DNA from: Terriglobia bacterium
Lineage (GTDB): Bacteria; Acidobacteriota; Terriglobia; UBA7540
Length of the DNA stretch: 36,933 nt
Direction of reading: 5' to 3'
NCBI GenBank assembly: GCA_020073545.1
Contig: JAIQEZ010000036.1
Location: 1 to 36,933 of the forward strand
Positions 8,513-16,168 of the stretch are shown here, one piece after another. Position numbers and translations under genes: made by a program. The stretch's first letter is position 1, and each line of letters opens with the position of its first letter. The notes beneath the pieces were generated by a model that worked only from the letters and a program-made list of their open reading frames with translations, searched no databases and had not been told where the DNA came from.

Positions 8513-9133
8513 ATCGCCGACCGATTTGTTCGAGTGAATGAGAGGATTCGTGCCCGGGAAATCCGGGTGATTGATGAGGAAGGGAAGCAACTCGGGATCA
8601 TGCCTCCCTTCGAGGCCCTGAAAACCGCCAAAGGTCAGGGTCTGGATCTGGTGGAAGTTGCCCCTACCGCAAACCCTCCGGTCTGCCGCATCATCAACTA
8701 TGGAAAGTACCTCTACCAGCTCAACAAGCGGCAACACGAGGCGCGCAAGCATCAGAAGTCGATTGGGCTCAAGGAAGTGAAGATGCGGCCGCGGACCTCG
8801 GCGCACGATTTCGAGACGAAGCGGAATAAGGTCCTCGCATTTCTGCAGGAAGGGGCCAAGGTTAAGATCACGATCATGTTCCGCGGGCGCGAGATGGCGC
8901 ATCGGAATTTGGGCTTCAATATGATGGAACGCTTGATTCAGGACATAGGAGAAGCCGGCCAAGTGGAGACTCGGCCCCGGCTCGAGGGCCCGAACTTGAC
9001 CACCATCCTGGCGCCCAAGAAGGCCGCGGGCAAGGCCACGACTGCATCCGCCCGCCCAGCGGCCAGCCAGCCCAGCACACCCCCGCCGGCTCAAGCCAAG
9101 CCCACGGGCCCGCAAGAATCCTCAGGAGGATAG
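8513..9133 (+). CDS. infC: Translation initiation factor IF-3, apparent AUC start
   Basis: A 206-residue IF-3, which binds the 30S subunit and proofreads start codon selection. The N-domain begins [13 protein letters not shown] and the C-domain runs from about residue 90 (KEVKMRPRT). A low-complexity Ala/Pro/Lys tail (about 165-206) is an extension beyond the usual 170-180 residues. No ATG or GTG is suitably placed. The codon after the strong ribosome binding site is ATC (8513). Non-standard AUU or AUC starts are known for infC (E. coli; Myxococcus dsg), where IF-3 represses its own synthesis by discriminating against them. An alternative TTG at 8480 would add 11 residues unlike IF-3. Confidence 0.93.
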   Translation: MADRFVRVNERIRAREIRVIDEEGKQLGIMPPFEALKTAKGQGLDLVEVAPTANPPVCRIINYGKYLYQLNKRQHEARKHQKSIGLKEVKMRPRTSAHDFETKRNKVLAFLQEGAKVKITIMFRGREMAHRNLGFNMMERLIQDIGEAGQVETRPRLEGPNLTTILAPKKAAGKATTASARPAASQPSTPPPAQAKPTGPQESSGG

Positions 9134-9135
9134 AT

Positions 9136-9357
9136 TTGGCCAAGGTCAAGAAAGTAAAGCTGAAGCTCAAGACTCACAAGGGAGCGGCCAAACGCTTCAA
9201 ACTGACTGGCAGCGGCAAGGTCATGCGTCGGCATTCATTTGCCCGCCACATCCTGACATCCAAACCCAGCAAGCGGAAACGGCGGCTGGGTCGGTCCGTC
9301 GAATTGTCTGCCGCCGACACGGTTGCGGTTCGCCGGATGCTTCCCTACGGGAGGTAA
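9136..9357 (+). CDS. rpmI: 50S ribosomal protein L35
   Basis: A 73-residue, highly basic L35 with the conserved [10 protein letters not shown] and [10 protein letters not shown] segments. It starts with TTG at 9136, 5 nt after an AGGAGGA box and just after the infC stop (9131-9133), which implies translational coupling. The position between infC and rplT is the universal arrangement. Confidence 0.97.
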   Translation: MAKVKKVKLKLKTHKGAAKRFKLTGSGKVMRRHSFARHILTSKPSKRKRRLGRSVELSAADTVAVRRMLPYGR

Positions 9358-9503
9358 GACTGAGGGAACAGGGAACAGCGCGCAGCCGAAGAAGGTGTGG
9401 TTTGCTGTCACCTGTAACCGGCTTTTCCAGGGTGCGGGAAGGCTTCGCCGAGGCGAATAGGGTGCCTTCGCTGCCCCGAAAATTCTAGAAAGGAGTAAAA
9501 CCC
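9358..9503 (+). other. rpmI-rplT spacer, possible structured leader
   Basis: A 146-nt spacer inside the ribosomal operon, longer than usual between rpmI and rplT. It contains repeated GGCTTCGCC and GCCTTCGC-like segments that can pair with each other. L20 regulates its own operon in other bacteria, so a regulatory leader is possible, but I cannot identify a known L20 site. An AAAGGAG ribosome binding site for rplT is at its end. Confidence 0.3.
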
Positions 9504-9878
9504 ATGCCTCGAGTTAAGCGCGGCTCTGTTCGCCGCGCCAATCGCAAGAAGCTCGCCAAGCTCACCAAAGGTTATTTCCTCAATAAAAGCAAGCTCTATC
9601 GATCTATGAAGGAGGCCGCGGATAAGGCCGGCCGTTATGCGTACCGCGACCGGCGGCGCCGTAAACGCGATTTCCGCCGCCTCTGGATCCTGCGCATCAG
9701 CGCCGCCGCGCGCTTGAACGAGCTCACTTACAGTCAGTTCATATACGGGCTGAAGAAGCTAGGAGTGGAGCTGGACCGCAAGATGCTCGCGGAAATGGCC
9801 GTGAAAGATCAGGCGGCGTTTGCAGACCTAGCTGGTAAGGTGAGGCAGGCGGTGAGTAGTACAGCCCCGGCCGCCTAA
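9504..9878 (+). CDS. rplT: 50S ribosomal protein L20
   Basis: A 124-residue L20, needed early in 50S assembly, with the typical start MPRVKRG, the basic N-terminal helix and the globular C-terminal part (RISAAARLNELTYSQF). The ATG is preceded by AAAGGAG. Length is typical for the family. Confidence 0.98.
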   Translation: MPRVKRGSVRRANRKKLAKLTKGYFLNKSKLYRSMKEAADKAGRYAYRDRRRRKRDFRRLWILRISAAARLNELTYSQFIYGLKKLGVELDRKMLAEMAVKDQAAFADLAGKVRQAVSSTAPAA

Positions 9879-9908
9879 GACCAGTTTTCCCAGACGTGAT
9901 TCTGCGTC

Positions 9909-9930
9909 GGGGCGCATTGCGATGCGCCCC
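9909..9930 (+). promoter_or_regulatory. Intercistronic hairpin before pheS
   Basis: A perfect 9-bp stem GGGGCGCAT / ATGCGCCCC with loop TGCG, 21 nt before the preferred pheS start. No T-tract follows, so it is not a full terminator. It may be an attenuating or mRNA-stability element. It contains the upstream alternative ATG (9922) of pheS. Confidence 0.55.
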
Positions 9931-9951
9931 AGCAGAACGCAAACTCTTGCG

Positions 9952-11094
9952 ATGACCATTGACGAAAAGGTTCGGAAGACTCTCGCCGAACTCGGCGTCA
10001 CCGACGCCGCGGGCGTGGAAGCGCTCTTCGGCGAAGTGCGTGCGGCGATGGAACAGGAGAGGAGTAGCCTGGTTTCGCACGGCGCGTCAAGCGAAGCGGA
10101 GCGCGACAGGCTCTCGAAGAGCCTGCGCGACCGCTGGCTGGCGCGCCAGAATGGGCTGCTCGCGAATATCGATGAACGCTGGCTGAAAACTTCACCAAAA
10201 GAATTAAAACCTTCCGTCGGGAAGAGCTTCAATGGGCTTCGCCAAGCCGCTGCTGCCCTGGAAATGGATGCACTCGTTAAGGGTGTCGGTCTTAAGATTC
10301 CCACGAAAGTTGCTGCGGTGGACGCCGCTGAAATCCGTGGGGCTGGCCTGCGCGACCTCACGCTTCCTGGCTATTGCCGCCCGCTCGGCTCGCTGCACCC
10401 CGTCACGCAGATGCAGCGCGAAATCGAACAGATCTTCCTCAATCTGGGATTCCGGATCGAGGACGGGCCGGAGATTGAATCGGTCTATTACAACTTTGAC
10501 GCGCTCAATATTCCGGAGAGTCATCCTTCGCGCGACGACTGGGATACGCTCTACATCAACGCGCAGACCGTGTTGCGCACCCACACGTCGCCCGTTCAAA
10601 TCCGTGCGATGGAAAAATACGGCGCGCCGCTCTACATCATCATTCCTGGGAAGTGCTATCGGCACGACAATCCCGACGCCAGCCACACGCCGATGTTTCA
10701 TCAAATCGAAGGCTTGGCGATCGACAGCGACATCACCTTCGCCGACTTGAAGGGGACACTCGATTTCTTTGCCAAGAAACTCTTTGGCGAGAAGATTCAC
10801 ACGCGTTTTCAGCCCAGCTTTTTTCCATTTACTGAACCCAGCGGCGAGGTGGCCATCAGTTGTATTTTCTGCGGCGGCGAAGGCTGCCGGGTGTGCAAAG
10901 AAAGCGGCTGGATTGAAGTCATGGGGTGCGGCATGGTTCATCCCCAGGTGCTGCACAACGGAGGAATCGATCCCGAAAAGTATTCCGGCTGGGCCTTCGG
11001 TTTGGGTGTGGACCGCTACGCGATGATGAAGTATGACATCAACGACATTCAGCTCCTTTTCCAGAGCGACGTACGCTTTTTGGAGCAATTTTGA
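9952..11094 (+). CDS. pheS: Phenylalanine-tRNA ligase, alpha subunit
   Basis: A 380-residue catalytic subunit of the (alpha-beta)2 enzyme that charges tRNA-Phe. An N-terminal coiled coil (about 1-100) that contacts tRNA is followed by the class II core with HPVTQM, the RHDNPDASHTPMFHQ motif-2 region and the GWAFGLGVDR motif 3. A four-cysteine knuckle (CxxCxxxGCxxC, around 305-315) is present, as in many bacterial PheS. The start at 9952 is preferred because the in-frame ATG at 9922 is buried in a 9-bp hairpin; neither has a strong ribosome binding site. Confidence 0.97.
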   Translation: MTIDEKVRKTLAELGVTDAAGVEALFGEVRAAMEQERSSLVSHGASSEAERDRLSKSLRDRWLARQNGLLANIDERWLKTSPKELKPSVGKSFNGLRQAAAALEMDALVKGVGLKIPTKVAAVDAAEIRGAGLRDLTLPGYCRPLGSLHPVTQMQREIEQIFLNLGFRIEDGPEIESVYYNFDALNIPESHPSRDDWDTLYINAQTVLRTHTSPVQIRAMEKYGAPLYIIIPGKCYRHDNPDASHTPMFHQIEGLAIDSDITFADLKGTLDFFAKKLFGEKIHTRFQPSFFPFTEPSGEVAISCIFCGGEGCRVCKESGWIEVMGCGMVHPQVLHNGGIDPEKYSGWAFGLGVDRYAMMKYDINDIQLLFQSDVRFLEQF

Positions 11095-11118
11095 ATAGGG
11101 TGGTTGGCCCGCAGCCAA

Positions 11119-11189
11119 GAGTAGCGCTGACCTTTAGGTCAGCACAGGGGAAGACAACAGGACTGCCGACCTAAAGGTCGGCGCTACTT
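11119..11189. repeat. REPIN-like pair of inverted REP palindromes between pheS and pheT
   Basis: Two hairpins in inverted orientation: GTAGCGC followed by GCTGACCT-tt-AGGTCAGC (11126-11143), and GCCGACCT-aa-AGGTCGGC (11165-11182) followed by GCGCTAC. The outer GTAGCGC/GCGCTAC ends also pair, so the whole block can fold as one cruciform. A GTAG tetranucleotide before a palindrome is the hallmark of REP elements mobilised by RAYT transposases. No RAYT gene is in this window. Confidence 0.75.
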
Positions 11190-11223
11190 CGGAACTCATA
11201 ATTTTTCGCGGCCTTGTCCAACG

Positions 11224-13263
11224 ATGAAGATTTCCGTAAACTGGCTCAAGGAATTCGTCGACGTTACGAGTGACCCGCGTCAGCTCAAGTCGGACCTGAC
11301 GATGATCGGCCTGAACACCGAGTCGTGCGCGCCGGTGGGCGACGACTGGGTGCTCGACGTGGAAGTTACCACTAATCGCCCCGACTGCCTGAGCCATTAC
11401 GGTGTGGCGCGGGAACTCGCCACACTCTATCGCCAACCGCTCCAGAGGGTGGAAGTTTTCCTGAAGGAATCCGGGGAGCCCACCTCCGCCGCGGCGACAG
11501 TTGAAATTGCTGATCCCGACCTCTGCGCCCGATACTGTGGCCGTATCGTCCAGAAGGTCCAGGTGGGACCTTCGCCCGACTGGCTTGTGAAGCGGTTGGA
11601 AGCGATTGGCCAGCGGTCCATCAACAACGTGGCCGACGCCACGAACTACGTGTTGATGGAGCTGGGTCATCCCCTTCATGCCTTCGACTTGTTCCGCTTG
11701 AGACAGCACAAGATTATCGTGCGACGCGCCAACCCCGGAGAACCGCTGCGAACCCTCGACGGCGTGGACCGCACTCTCACCCGCGATAGTCTGGTGATCG
11801 CTGATGGTGAACGCCCCGTGGCTCTCGCGGGCGTTATGGGCGGCGAGGAGTCCGAGATTTCCTCGCGAACTGGCTCCGTTCTGCTGGAGAGTGCGTGGTT
11901 CGAGCCGGTGTCGGTTCGCCGCACGGCGAAGTCTCAGGGGATGCACACGGAGGCTTCCCATCGCTTCGAGCGGGGCGCCGACCTTGAGATGGCGCCGCTG
12001 GCCCTGGATCGCGCCGCCGATTTGATTCAGAAAGTCGCCGGAGGAGAGATCCTCCGGAAGATGATTGACGTCTATCCCCGGCCGGAGTCCCGCAAGGACC
12101 TGCTGCTCCGGCGAAGTGAGATCGCACGTATTCTGGGAACCGAAGTCGCCTGGGAAGAGGTGGAACGTATTCTGTGCGGTTTGGGATTCCAGACCGAACG
12201 ACAAGGCACGGAAGGCTGGCGCGTATCCCCACCTTCCTTCCGGCTGGATGTTTCTCGGGAAATAGACCTGATCGAGGAAGTGGCGCGACACGTCGGCTAC
12301 GACCGCCTACCCGCCCGCGTGCGCCCTGCGCCGCCACGCGTCGAGAGGGACATCACCCGCGAGAAGATCATGGCTGTTTCTTCCCTGCTGGTGGGGCTGG
12401 GGTATCATGAGATCATCGCCCCAGCGATGGTTGATCCCGCAGAGAACCAGCGCTTTGCGGATTGTGCGCCTGTGATGCTCGCGAACCCGTTGAGCCAGGA
12501 TGCGTCGGCTATGCGCTCCTCCGCCGTCCCGAGCATGCTGCGGGCGATTCGCTGGAACCTGGATCGTGACCTGAGGGATGTAAAGTTTTGTGAGTTCGGG
12601 AAAACCTACAGCCTGACCACGGAGGGGACGCCTGAAGAACGCCGGGTTCTCACGCTCGGCGCGACGGGACATCGTCGGCCAGCTTCGGTCCACGACAGCG
12701 AAAAAGTCGTCGACTTTTTCGACTTGAAGGGCGATCTCGGGACGATGTTTGCACCGTTCGACCTGCCGAAGCTGGACTTCGAACCTTCCAGTTGCCCGTA
12801 TTACGAGGAAGGGTGCTGCGGGCGCCTGACGTCACAAGGTATAGCGCTGGCAGTTTTCGGGCAACCCCGGCAGGATCTGGCCCGCGAATACAAGTTGCGT
12901 CAGGCGGTGTGGGTGGCCGAGATCGATCTTGAACACCTTCTGAACTTTTCCCTGCGCCCCCGGCAGTTCCGGCCGTTCTCGAAGTTTCCAGCCGTGGAGC
13001 GAGACTTTTCGCTCGTCGTGCCGGACGGGGTGCCCTATGCCCGCCTCGCTGCGGCGGTCGCTGGTTTGGATCTGGAGGAGATTCGCCGCCATCGCCCGGT
13101 CGACCGCTTCCGCGGCGGCGCGATTGCCGCCCAGCATCACGGCCTTCTGCTGCGAGTCACCTTTCAAAGCCAGACTCACACCCTGACGAGCGAAGAAGTG
13201 GGAGGACTGAGTCAGCGCTTGCTCGCAGTGCTTGAACCCCTGGGGGTGCGCCTGCGGGGTTGA
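11224..13263 (+). CDS. pheT: Phenylalanine-tRNA ligase, beta subunit (short form)
   Basis: A 679-residue beta subunit. The B1 region begins MKISVNWLKEFVD, then at about residue 40 runs straight into DVEVTTNRPDCLSHYG. The OB-fold tRNA-binding domain that sits here in the roughly 800-residue form is therefore missing. B3/B4 editing, B5 and catalytic-like domains follow, and the last 95 or so residues are the FDX-ACB anticodon-binding domain (FPAVERDFSLVV). It is separated from pheS by a 129-nt spacer containing a REPIN-like element, so expression balance between subunits may depend on that structure. Confidence 0.96.
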   Translation: MKISVNWLKEFVDVTSDPRQLKSDLTMIGLNTESCAPVGDDWVLDVEVTTNRPDCLSHYGVARELATLYRQPLQRVEVFLKESGEPTSAAATVEIADPDLCARYCGRIVQKVQVGPSPDWLVKRLEAIGQRSINNVADATNYVLMELGHPLHAFDLFRLRQHKIIVRRANPGEPLRTLDGVDRTLTRDSLVIADGERPVALAGVMGGEESEISSRTGSVLLESAWFEPVSVRRTAKSQGMHTEASHRFERGADLEMAPLALDRAADLIQKVAGGEILRKMIDVYPRPESRKDLLLRRSEIARILGTEVAWEEVERILCGLGFQTERQGTEGWRVSPPSFRLDVSREIDLIEEVARHVGYDRLPARVRPAPPRVERDITREKIMAVSSLLVGLGYHEIIAPAMVDPAENQRFADCAPVMLANPLSQDASAMRSSAVPSMLRAIRWNLDRDLRDVKFCEFGKTYSLTTEGTPEERRVLTLGATGHRRPASVHDSEKVVDFFDLKGDLGTMFAPFDLPKLDFEPSSCPYYEEGCCGRLTSQGIALAVFGQPRQDLAREYKLRQAVWVAEIDLEHLLNFSLRPRQFRPFSKFPAVERDFSLVVPDGVPYARLAAAVAGLDLEEIRRHRPVDRFRGGAIAAQHHGLLLRVTFQSQTHTLTSEEVGGLSQRLLAVLEPLGVRLRG

Positions 13264-13338
13264 GCTGCTACTCACCAGCTTTGTATTTCTGGCGATTTTG
13301 CAGGGCTGGGGAGCAGGCGCGAGATATCCGAGGGGCTC

Positions 13339-13605
13339 GTGACGGATCCGAACGAGCAGTTTCAGCGACTGGAAGAAAAGCTCTTGAAGGCGATCGACGT
13401 CTTCAAGCAAACTCAAGCGCAGAGGCGCGCCCTCGAGCAGGACGCCGAAAAGCTCAGGCTGGCGATGAAGGAACGCGCCCAACAGATCAGCGTGATGGAA
13501 CGAGAACTCATTGCTTTGCGCCGGGAACGCGAGGACATTCGGACGCGAGTCGACAAACTGCTCAAGCGGTTAGATGTATTGACAAGTTCGGGCTCCGAGG
13601 GATAA
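13339..13605 (+). CDS. Small coiled-coil protein upstream of zapA (ZapB-like)
   Basis: An 88-residue protein that is almost wholly heptad-rich helix, with alternating Glu/Lys/Arg and Leu/Ile. It starts with GTG at 13339 directly after a GAGGGG ribosome binding site. Small coiled-coil proteins of this size lie next to zapA in several lineages and are annotated as ZapB-like division factors. Length and position suggest a Z-ring accessory role, but the sequence has no diagnostic residues. Confidence 0.7.
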   Translation: MTDPNEQFQRLEEKLLKAIDVFKQTQAQRRALEQDAEKLRLAMKERAQQISVMERELIALRREREDIRTRVDKLLKRLDVLTSSGSEG

Positions 13606-13677
13606 TGACCTGGTGGTTGATCTCCTGCATGTTATAACTCTGGTCGAGCAGGATAGCGTGATCCAAGGAGGCCTCTG

Positions 13678-13983
13678 ATGATCGCGGCAAAGGAACCCCA
13701 GGGCATCCGAGTGGTCATCTACGACCAGGAATATTTCATGCGGGGTGACCTGAACCAGGAGTACATTCAGAAGCTCGCTCGATACCTGGACGCCAAGATG
13801 CGTTCCATTGCCGAGCGCACTCGAACCGTTGACACGCTACGCGTGGCCATTCTAGCGGCGCTCAACGTCGTCGACGAGTACCATCAGCTAAAAGCCCGGC
13901 ATGAGGAAGTCACCCAACACATGGACCAGAAAGTTGGTGAGTACACAGCGGCACTCGATAAGATCCTGAAGGCAGCGCTCTGA
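13678..13983 (+). CDS. zapA: Cell division protein ZapA
   Basis: A 101-residue ZapA, which bundles FtsZ filaments at the division site. The N-terminal domain (RVVIYDQEYFMRGD, then YIQKLARYLDAKM) and the TLRVAILAALNVVDEY segment leading into the C-terminal coiled coil are typical. An AAGGAGG box lies 6 nt upstream. The region downstream of zapA often holds the 6S RNA gene in bacteria, which matters for the next feature. Confidence 0.9.
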   Translation: MIAAKEPQGIRVVIYDQEYFMRGDLNQEYIQKLARYLDAKMRSIAERTRTVDTLRVAILAALNVVDEYHQLKARHEEVTQHMDQKVGEYTAALDKILKAAL

Positions 13984-13984
13984 G

Positions 13985-14116
13985 ATCCGCGGTCTCCCTC
14001 ACACTTGCGGACACGAAATACCTCCTGGATTCGGTGGGAAGATTTCTCGCTTCGGTCCGGGCCTTGCATTCGCTGCCAGGAATCCACCCCTCATTGGTTG
14101 CTGCAGACATGCGGAT
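13985..14116 (+). ncRNA. Structured RNA candidate between zapA and ymdB (possibly 6S RNA)
   Basis: The 198-nt zapA-ymdB spacer has no ORF and folds in a 6S-like layout. A closing stem ATCCGC/GCGGAT (13985-13990 with 14111-14116) continues as GTCT/AGAC. A large internal bubble follows (about 30 nt on the 5' side, 18 nt on the 3' side). A second stem TGGATTC/GAATCCA (14026-14032 with 14080-14086) then closes the apical arm. The position after zapA is the usual 6S RNA locus. The 132-nt length is shorter than typical 6S RNA (about 180 nt), so the call is tentative. Confidence 0.3.
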
Positions 14117-14121
14117 GAGTA

Positions 14122-14169
14122 CGGTTCGGGCGGTGGTACGAGCGGTCGTCCCGGGACGCCGCCACGAAC
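14122..14169 (+). promoter_or_regulatory. Long hairpin just upstream of ymdB
   Basis: GTTCG-GGCGG near 14124 pairs with CCGCC-a-CGAAC near 14159-14169, enclosing the perfect palindrome CGTCCCGGGACG. There is no following T-tract. It ends about 12 nt before the ymdB start and could limit transcription from zapA or hide the ribosome binding site. Confidence 0.4.
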
Positions 14170-14181
14170 GGGATTAAGAAG

Positions 14182-14964
14182 ATGCGAATTCTGTTTATCG
14201 GTGACATCTTTGGGCAGGCCGGGCGGCGCATGGTCAGAGACACCCTTCCACTTCTCCGGGAAGAGTTCGAACCGGACCTCGTTCTGGCCAATGCGGAGAA
14301 TGCCGCGGCGGGTTTTGGTATTACTCCTCCCTTGGTGGAGGAGCTACTCGATCTGAATATCGCCGTTTTAACTTCAGGCAATCACATTTGGGATAAGAAA
14401 GAGATCTATCCTTACCTCCGCGAGCACCTTGACGGCCGTTTGTTGCGACCCGCCAACTATCCCGAGGAAGCTCCGGGCCATGGCCTTTATGTAGGGAACA
14501 CCCCTGCAGGGATTGGATATGCCGTCATTAACCTGCAAGGCCGCGTCTTCATGCCGGCCATCGACTGCCCCTTTCGGAAAGCGGACGCTCTTTTGCACAG
14601 CATTCCGCCAGAGGTGAGGATCCGCATTGTGGACATGCACGCCGAGGCGACCTCCGAGAAGCAAGCCATGGGTTGGTACCTCGACGGGCGTGTGACCGCC
14701 GTCCTGGGAACACATACGCATGTTCCCACGGCCGACGAGACGGTGCTTCCCCAGGGGACCGCTTACCTCACGGATCTCGGCATGACCGGTCCCTACGAGT
14801 CGATCATCGGCATGGAGCGGCAAGCGGTCATCCGAAAGTTCCTCGACCAACTCCCCACCCGGTTTGAAGTCGCCAAGGGTGACGTTCGCCTGTCCGCCGC
14901 CCTCCTGGAGGCTGACCCCCAGACCGGTCGTGCGCTTTCCATTTCCAGGATCATGCGGAAGTAA
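14182..14964 (+). CDS. ymdB: YmdB-family metallophosphoesterase
   Basis: A 260-residue dinuclear metal phosphodiesterase of the TIGR00282/YmdB family. In Bacillus, YmdB hydrolyses 2',3'-cyclic nucleotides and affects RNA turnover and the choice between motility and biofilm. Metal ligands fall at the family positions: D8 (GDIFG), E39 and N40 (NAEN), N67 and H68 (GNHIWD), and a C-terminal GTHTHVPTAD. In many genomes the RNase Y gene lies between zapA and ymdB; here it is absent and replaced by a structured spacer. An AAGAAG precedes the ATG. Confidence 0.93.
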   Translation: MRILFIGDIFGQAGRRMVRDTLPLLREEFEPDLVLANAENAAAGFGITPPLVEELLDLNIAVLTSGNHIWDKKEIYPYLREHLDGRLLRPANYPEEAPGHGLYVGNTPAGIGYAVINLQGRVFMPAIDCPFRKADALLHSIPPEVRIRIVDMHAEATSEKQAMGWYLDGRVTAVLGTHTHVPTADETVLPQGTAYLTDLGMTGPYESIIGMERQAVIRKFLDQLPTRFEVAKGDVRLSAALLEADPQTGRALSISRIMRK

Positions 14965-15107
14965 AGCCCAACTAAATTTCCTGAACAGTCTCGCTCGACC
15001 GCACGGGCCTCAGGAGTCAAACACCATGAGACTCAAGGCGAGGCTTGCGGCTTTTGTCATGATCGGCCCCGCTCGGTGAGTTGGTAGGGAGAATCAAGAA
15101 GGACCCA

Positions 15108-15140
15108 GGGCGCGACCTGAGGTGGCTCGAAGTCGCGCCC
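15108..15140. repeat. Inverted repeat between convergent genes
   Basis: A perfect 9-bp stem GGGCGCGAC / GTCGCGCCC with a 15-nt loop, between ymdB (+) and the CsgG-like gene (-). There is no T-tract on either strand, so it is REP-like rather than a canonical terminator. The rest of 14965-15178 shows no gene, apart from a 17-codon ORF at 15026 that I do not accept. Confidence 0.5.
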
Positions 15141-15178
15141 CGGCGAAGGAGGTCATTGCGGCACAAGCAGGGTGGCCG

Positions 15179-16144
15179 CTACTGGGGCTTGACGGCGTCG
15201 CCCACCCGCGCCTTGCCCACGCCATGGAACTCGGCCATCGAAGAGCCGTCGTCTACAGAAGTGATTTTTGCTGTTCCGATGCGCTCCGTGATGGTGCGGA
15301 GGACCTGGCCGGTGGCGGGATCTTTGACTGTTTTCAAGACGCGCTCGACGGCTACGACATCGCCGACCTTCAGGCCCTGATTCTTTCCGACGTTTAGCAC
15401 CAGAACGTTTTCGGTGACATCGGCCACCAGACCATGGATTTCGATCGTGGTGCCCTCGACCTTATCGGCCTGCGCGACCAACTGGCGGGTGAGGTCATCC
15501 ACGGCTTGGCGCGTGGCCTCGCCAATAATGGTCTGTTGGAAGTTGCTGCTGCCCATATCAATGCCGCCCGCGTTGCCCCCGGCCCCGCCCAGCAGGTTCA
15601 CTCCACCGCGGCTCGACTGGCCTTTGCCCGAGGCCACCGCCATAATCTCGGCCGTTTCGGTATTCACCATGCGCGCGTCGATTACCACGTTTGCTTTGCT
15701 GCTGGAGGTCCCCACGTGGCCCAAGCCAAATCTGCTGGTTATGGCGCCCGCATCGATTTTCTTCGTTTCGGCCCCAAACTGGGTGATCGTGCCAATGATG
15801 ATGGCATTGAGGCCCAGAACTTTCCCGATCTTGGCCGCCGTGGCCGGGTTAGCGCGGTCACTATTCGAGAAGTTCTGTTCCTGGAGAATCTTGTCGAGCT
15901 GTTTGCGCTCAATGACGGAGTACGTCCCGTCTCGTACCAGATTGGTGACCATCATGTCTGAAATGCCCTTGCCGATGTCCCAATCGCCGCTCCACCAATG
16001 GTGCACTGTGCCGAAATCGAAATCGAAAATCGCGACACGCTTTTTCGCCTCGTCAGCTCCCCATGCAGCGCTGACAACGAAAAGAAAAACGACAGCACAC
16101 ACCCAAACAACACGAACCCACCACCTCATGACATCACCTCGCAT
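15179..16144 (-). CDS. CsgG-like exported protein
   Basis: A 321-residue protein with an N-terminal signal sequence (hydrophobic about 8-28, ending AAWGAD) and a CsgG/HfaB-type domain: KRVAIFDFDFG, IGKGISDMMVTNL, YSVIERKQLDKIL, and GLNAIIIGTITQFG. The C-terminal about 80 residues (VLNVGKNQGLKVGD) look like a separate beta-rich module. CsgG forms the outer-membrane curli secretion channel, but no curli subunit is nearby and there is no lipobox cysteine, so a general envelope role is likelier. The start at 16144 has AGGAGGG 5 nt upstream; the start at 16129 has GAGGTGAT, and both are plausible. It is 24 nt downstream of the PEGA gene, in an operon. Confidence 0.82.
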   Translation of the reverse strand: MRGDVMRWWVRVVWVCAVVFLFVVSAAWGADEAKKRVAIFDFDFGTVHHWWSGDWDIGKGISDMMVTNLVRDGTYSVIERKQLDKILQEQNFSNSDRANPATAAKIGKVLGLNAIIIGTITQFGAETKKIDAGAITSRFGLGHVGTSSSKANVVIDARMVNTETAEIMAVASGKGQSSRGGVNLLGGAGGNAGGIDMGSSNFQQTIIGEATRQAVDDLTRQLVAQADKVEGTTIEIHGLVADVTENVLVLNVGKNQGLKVGDVVAVERVLKTVKDPATGQVLRTITERIGTAKITSVDDGSSMAEFHGVGKARVGDAVKPQ

Positions 16145-16168
16145 TTGACCCTCCTGATACCCGGGAAT

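Noticed and set aside
8045-9115. 356-codon minus-strand ORF opposite infC
   Set aside because: Its translation has no family features and it lies antisense to thrS and infC.
11134-12291. 385-codon minus-strand ORF
   Set aside because: It is antisense to pheT in a GC-rich frame; no start signal or motifs.
15026-15079. 17-codon ORF starting MRLKARLAAFVMIG after CAGGAG
   Set aside because: It resembles the first part of a signal peptide but stops at once; probably chance or a trace of a lost gene, too short to support.
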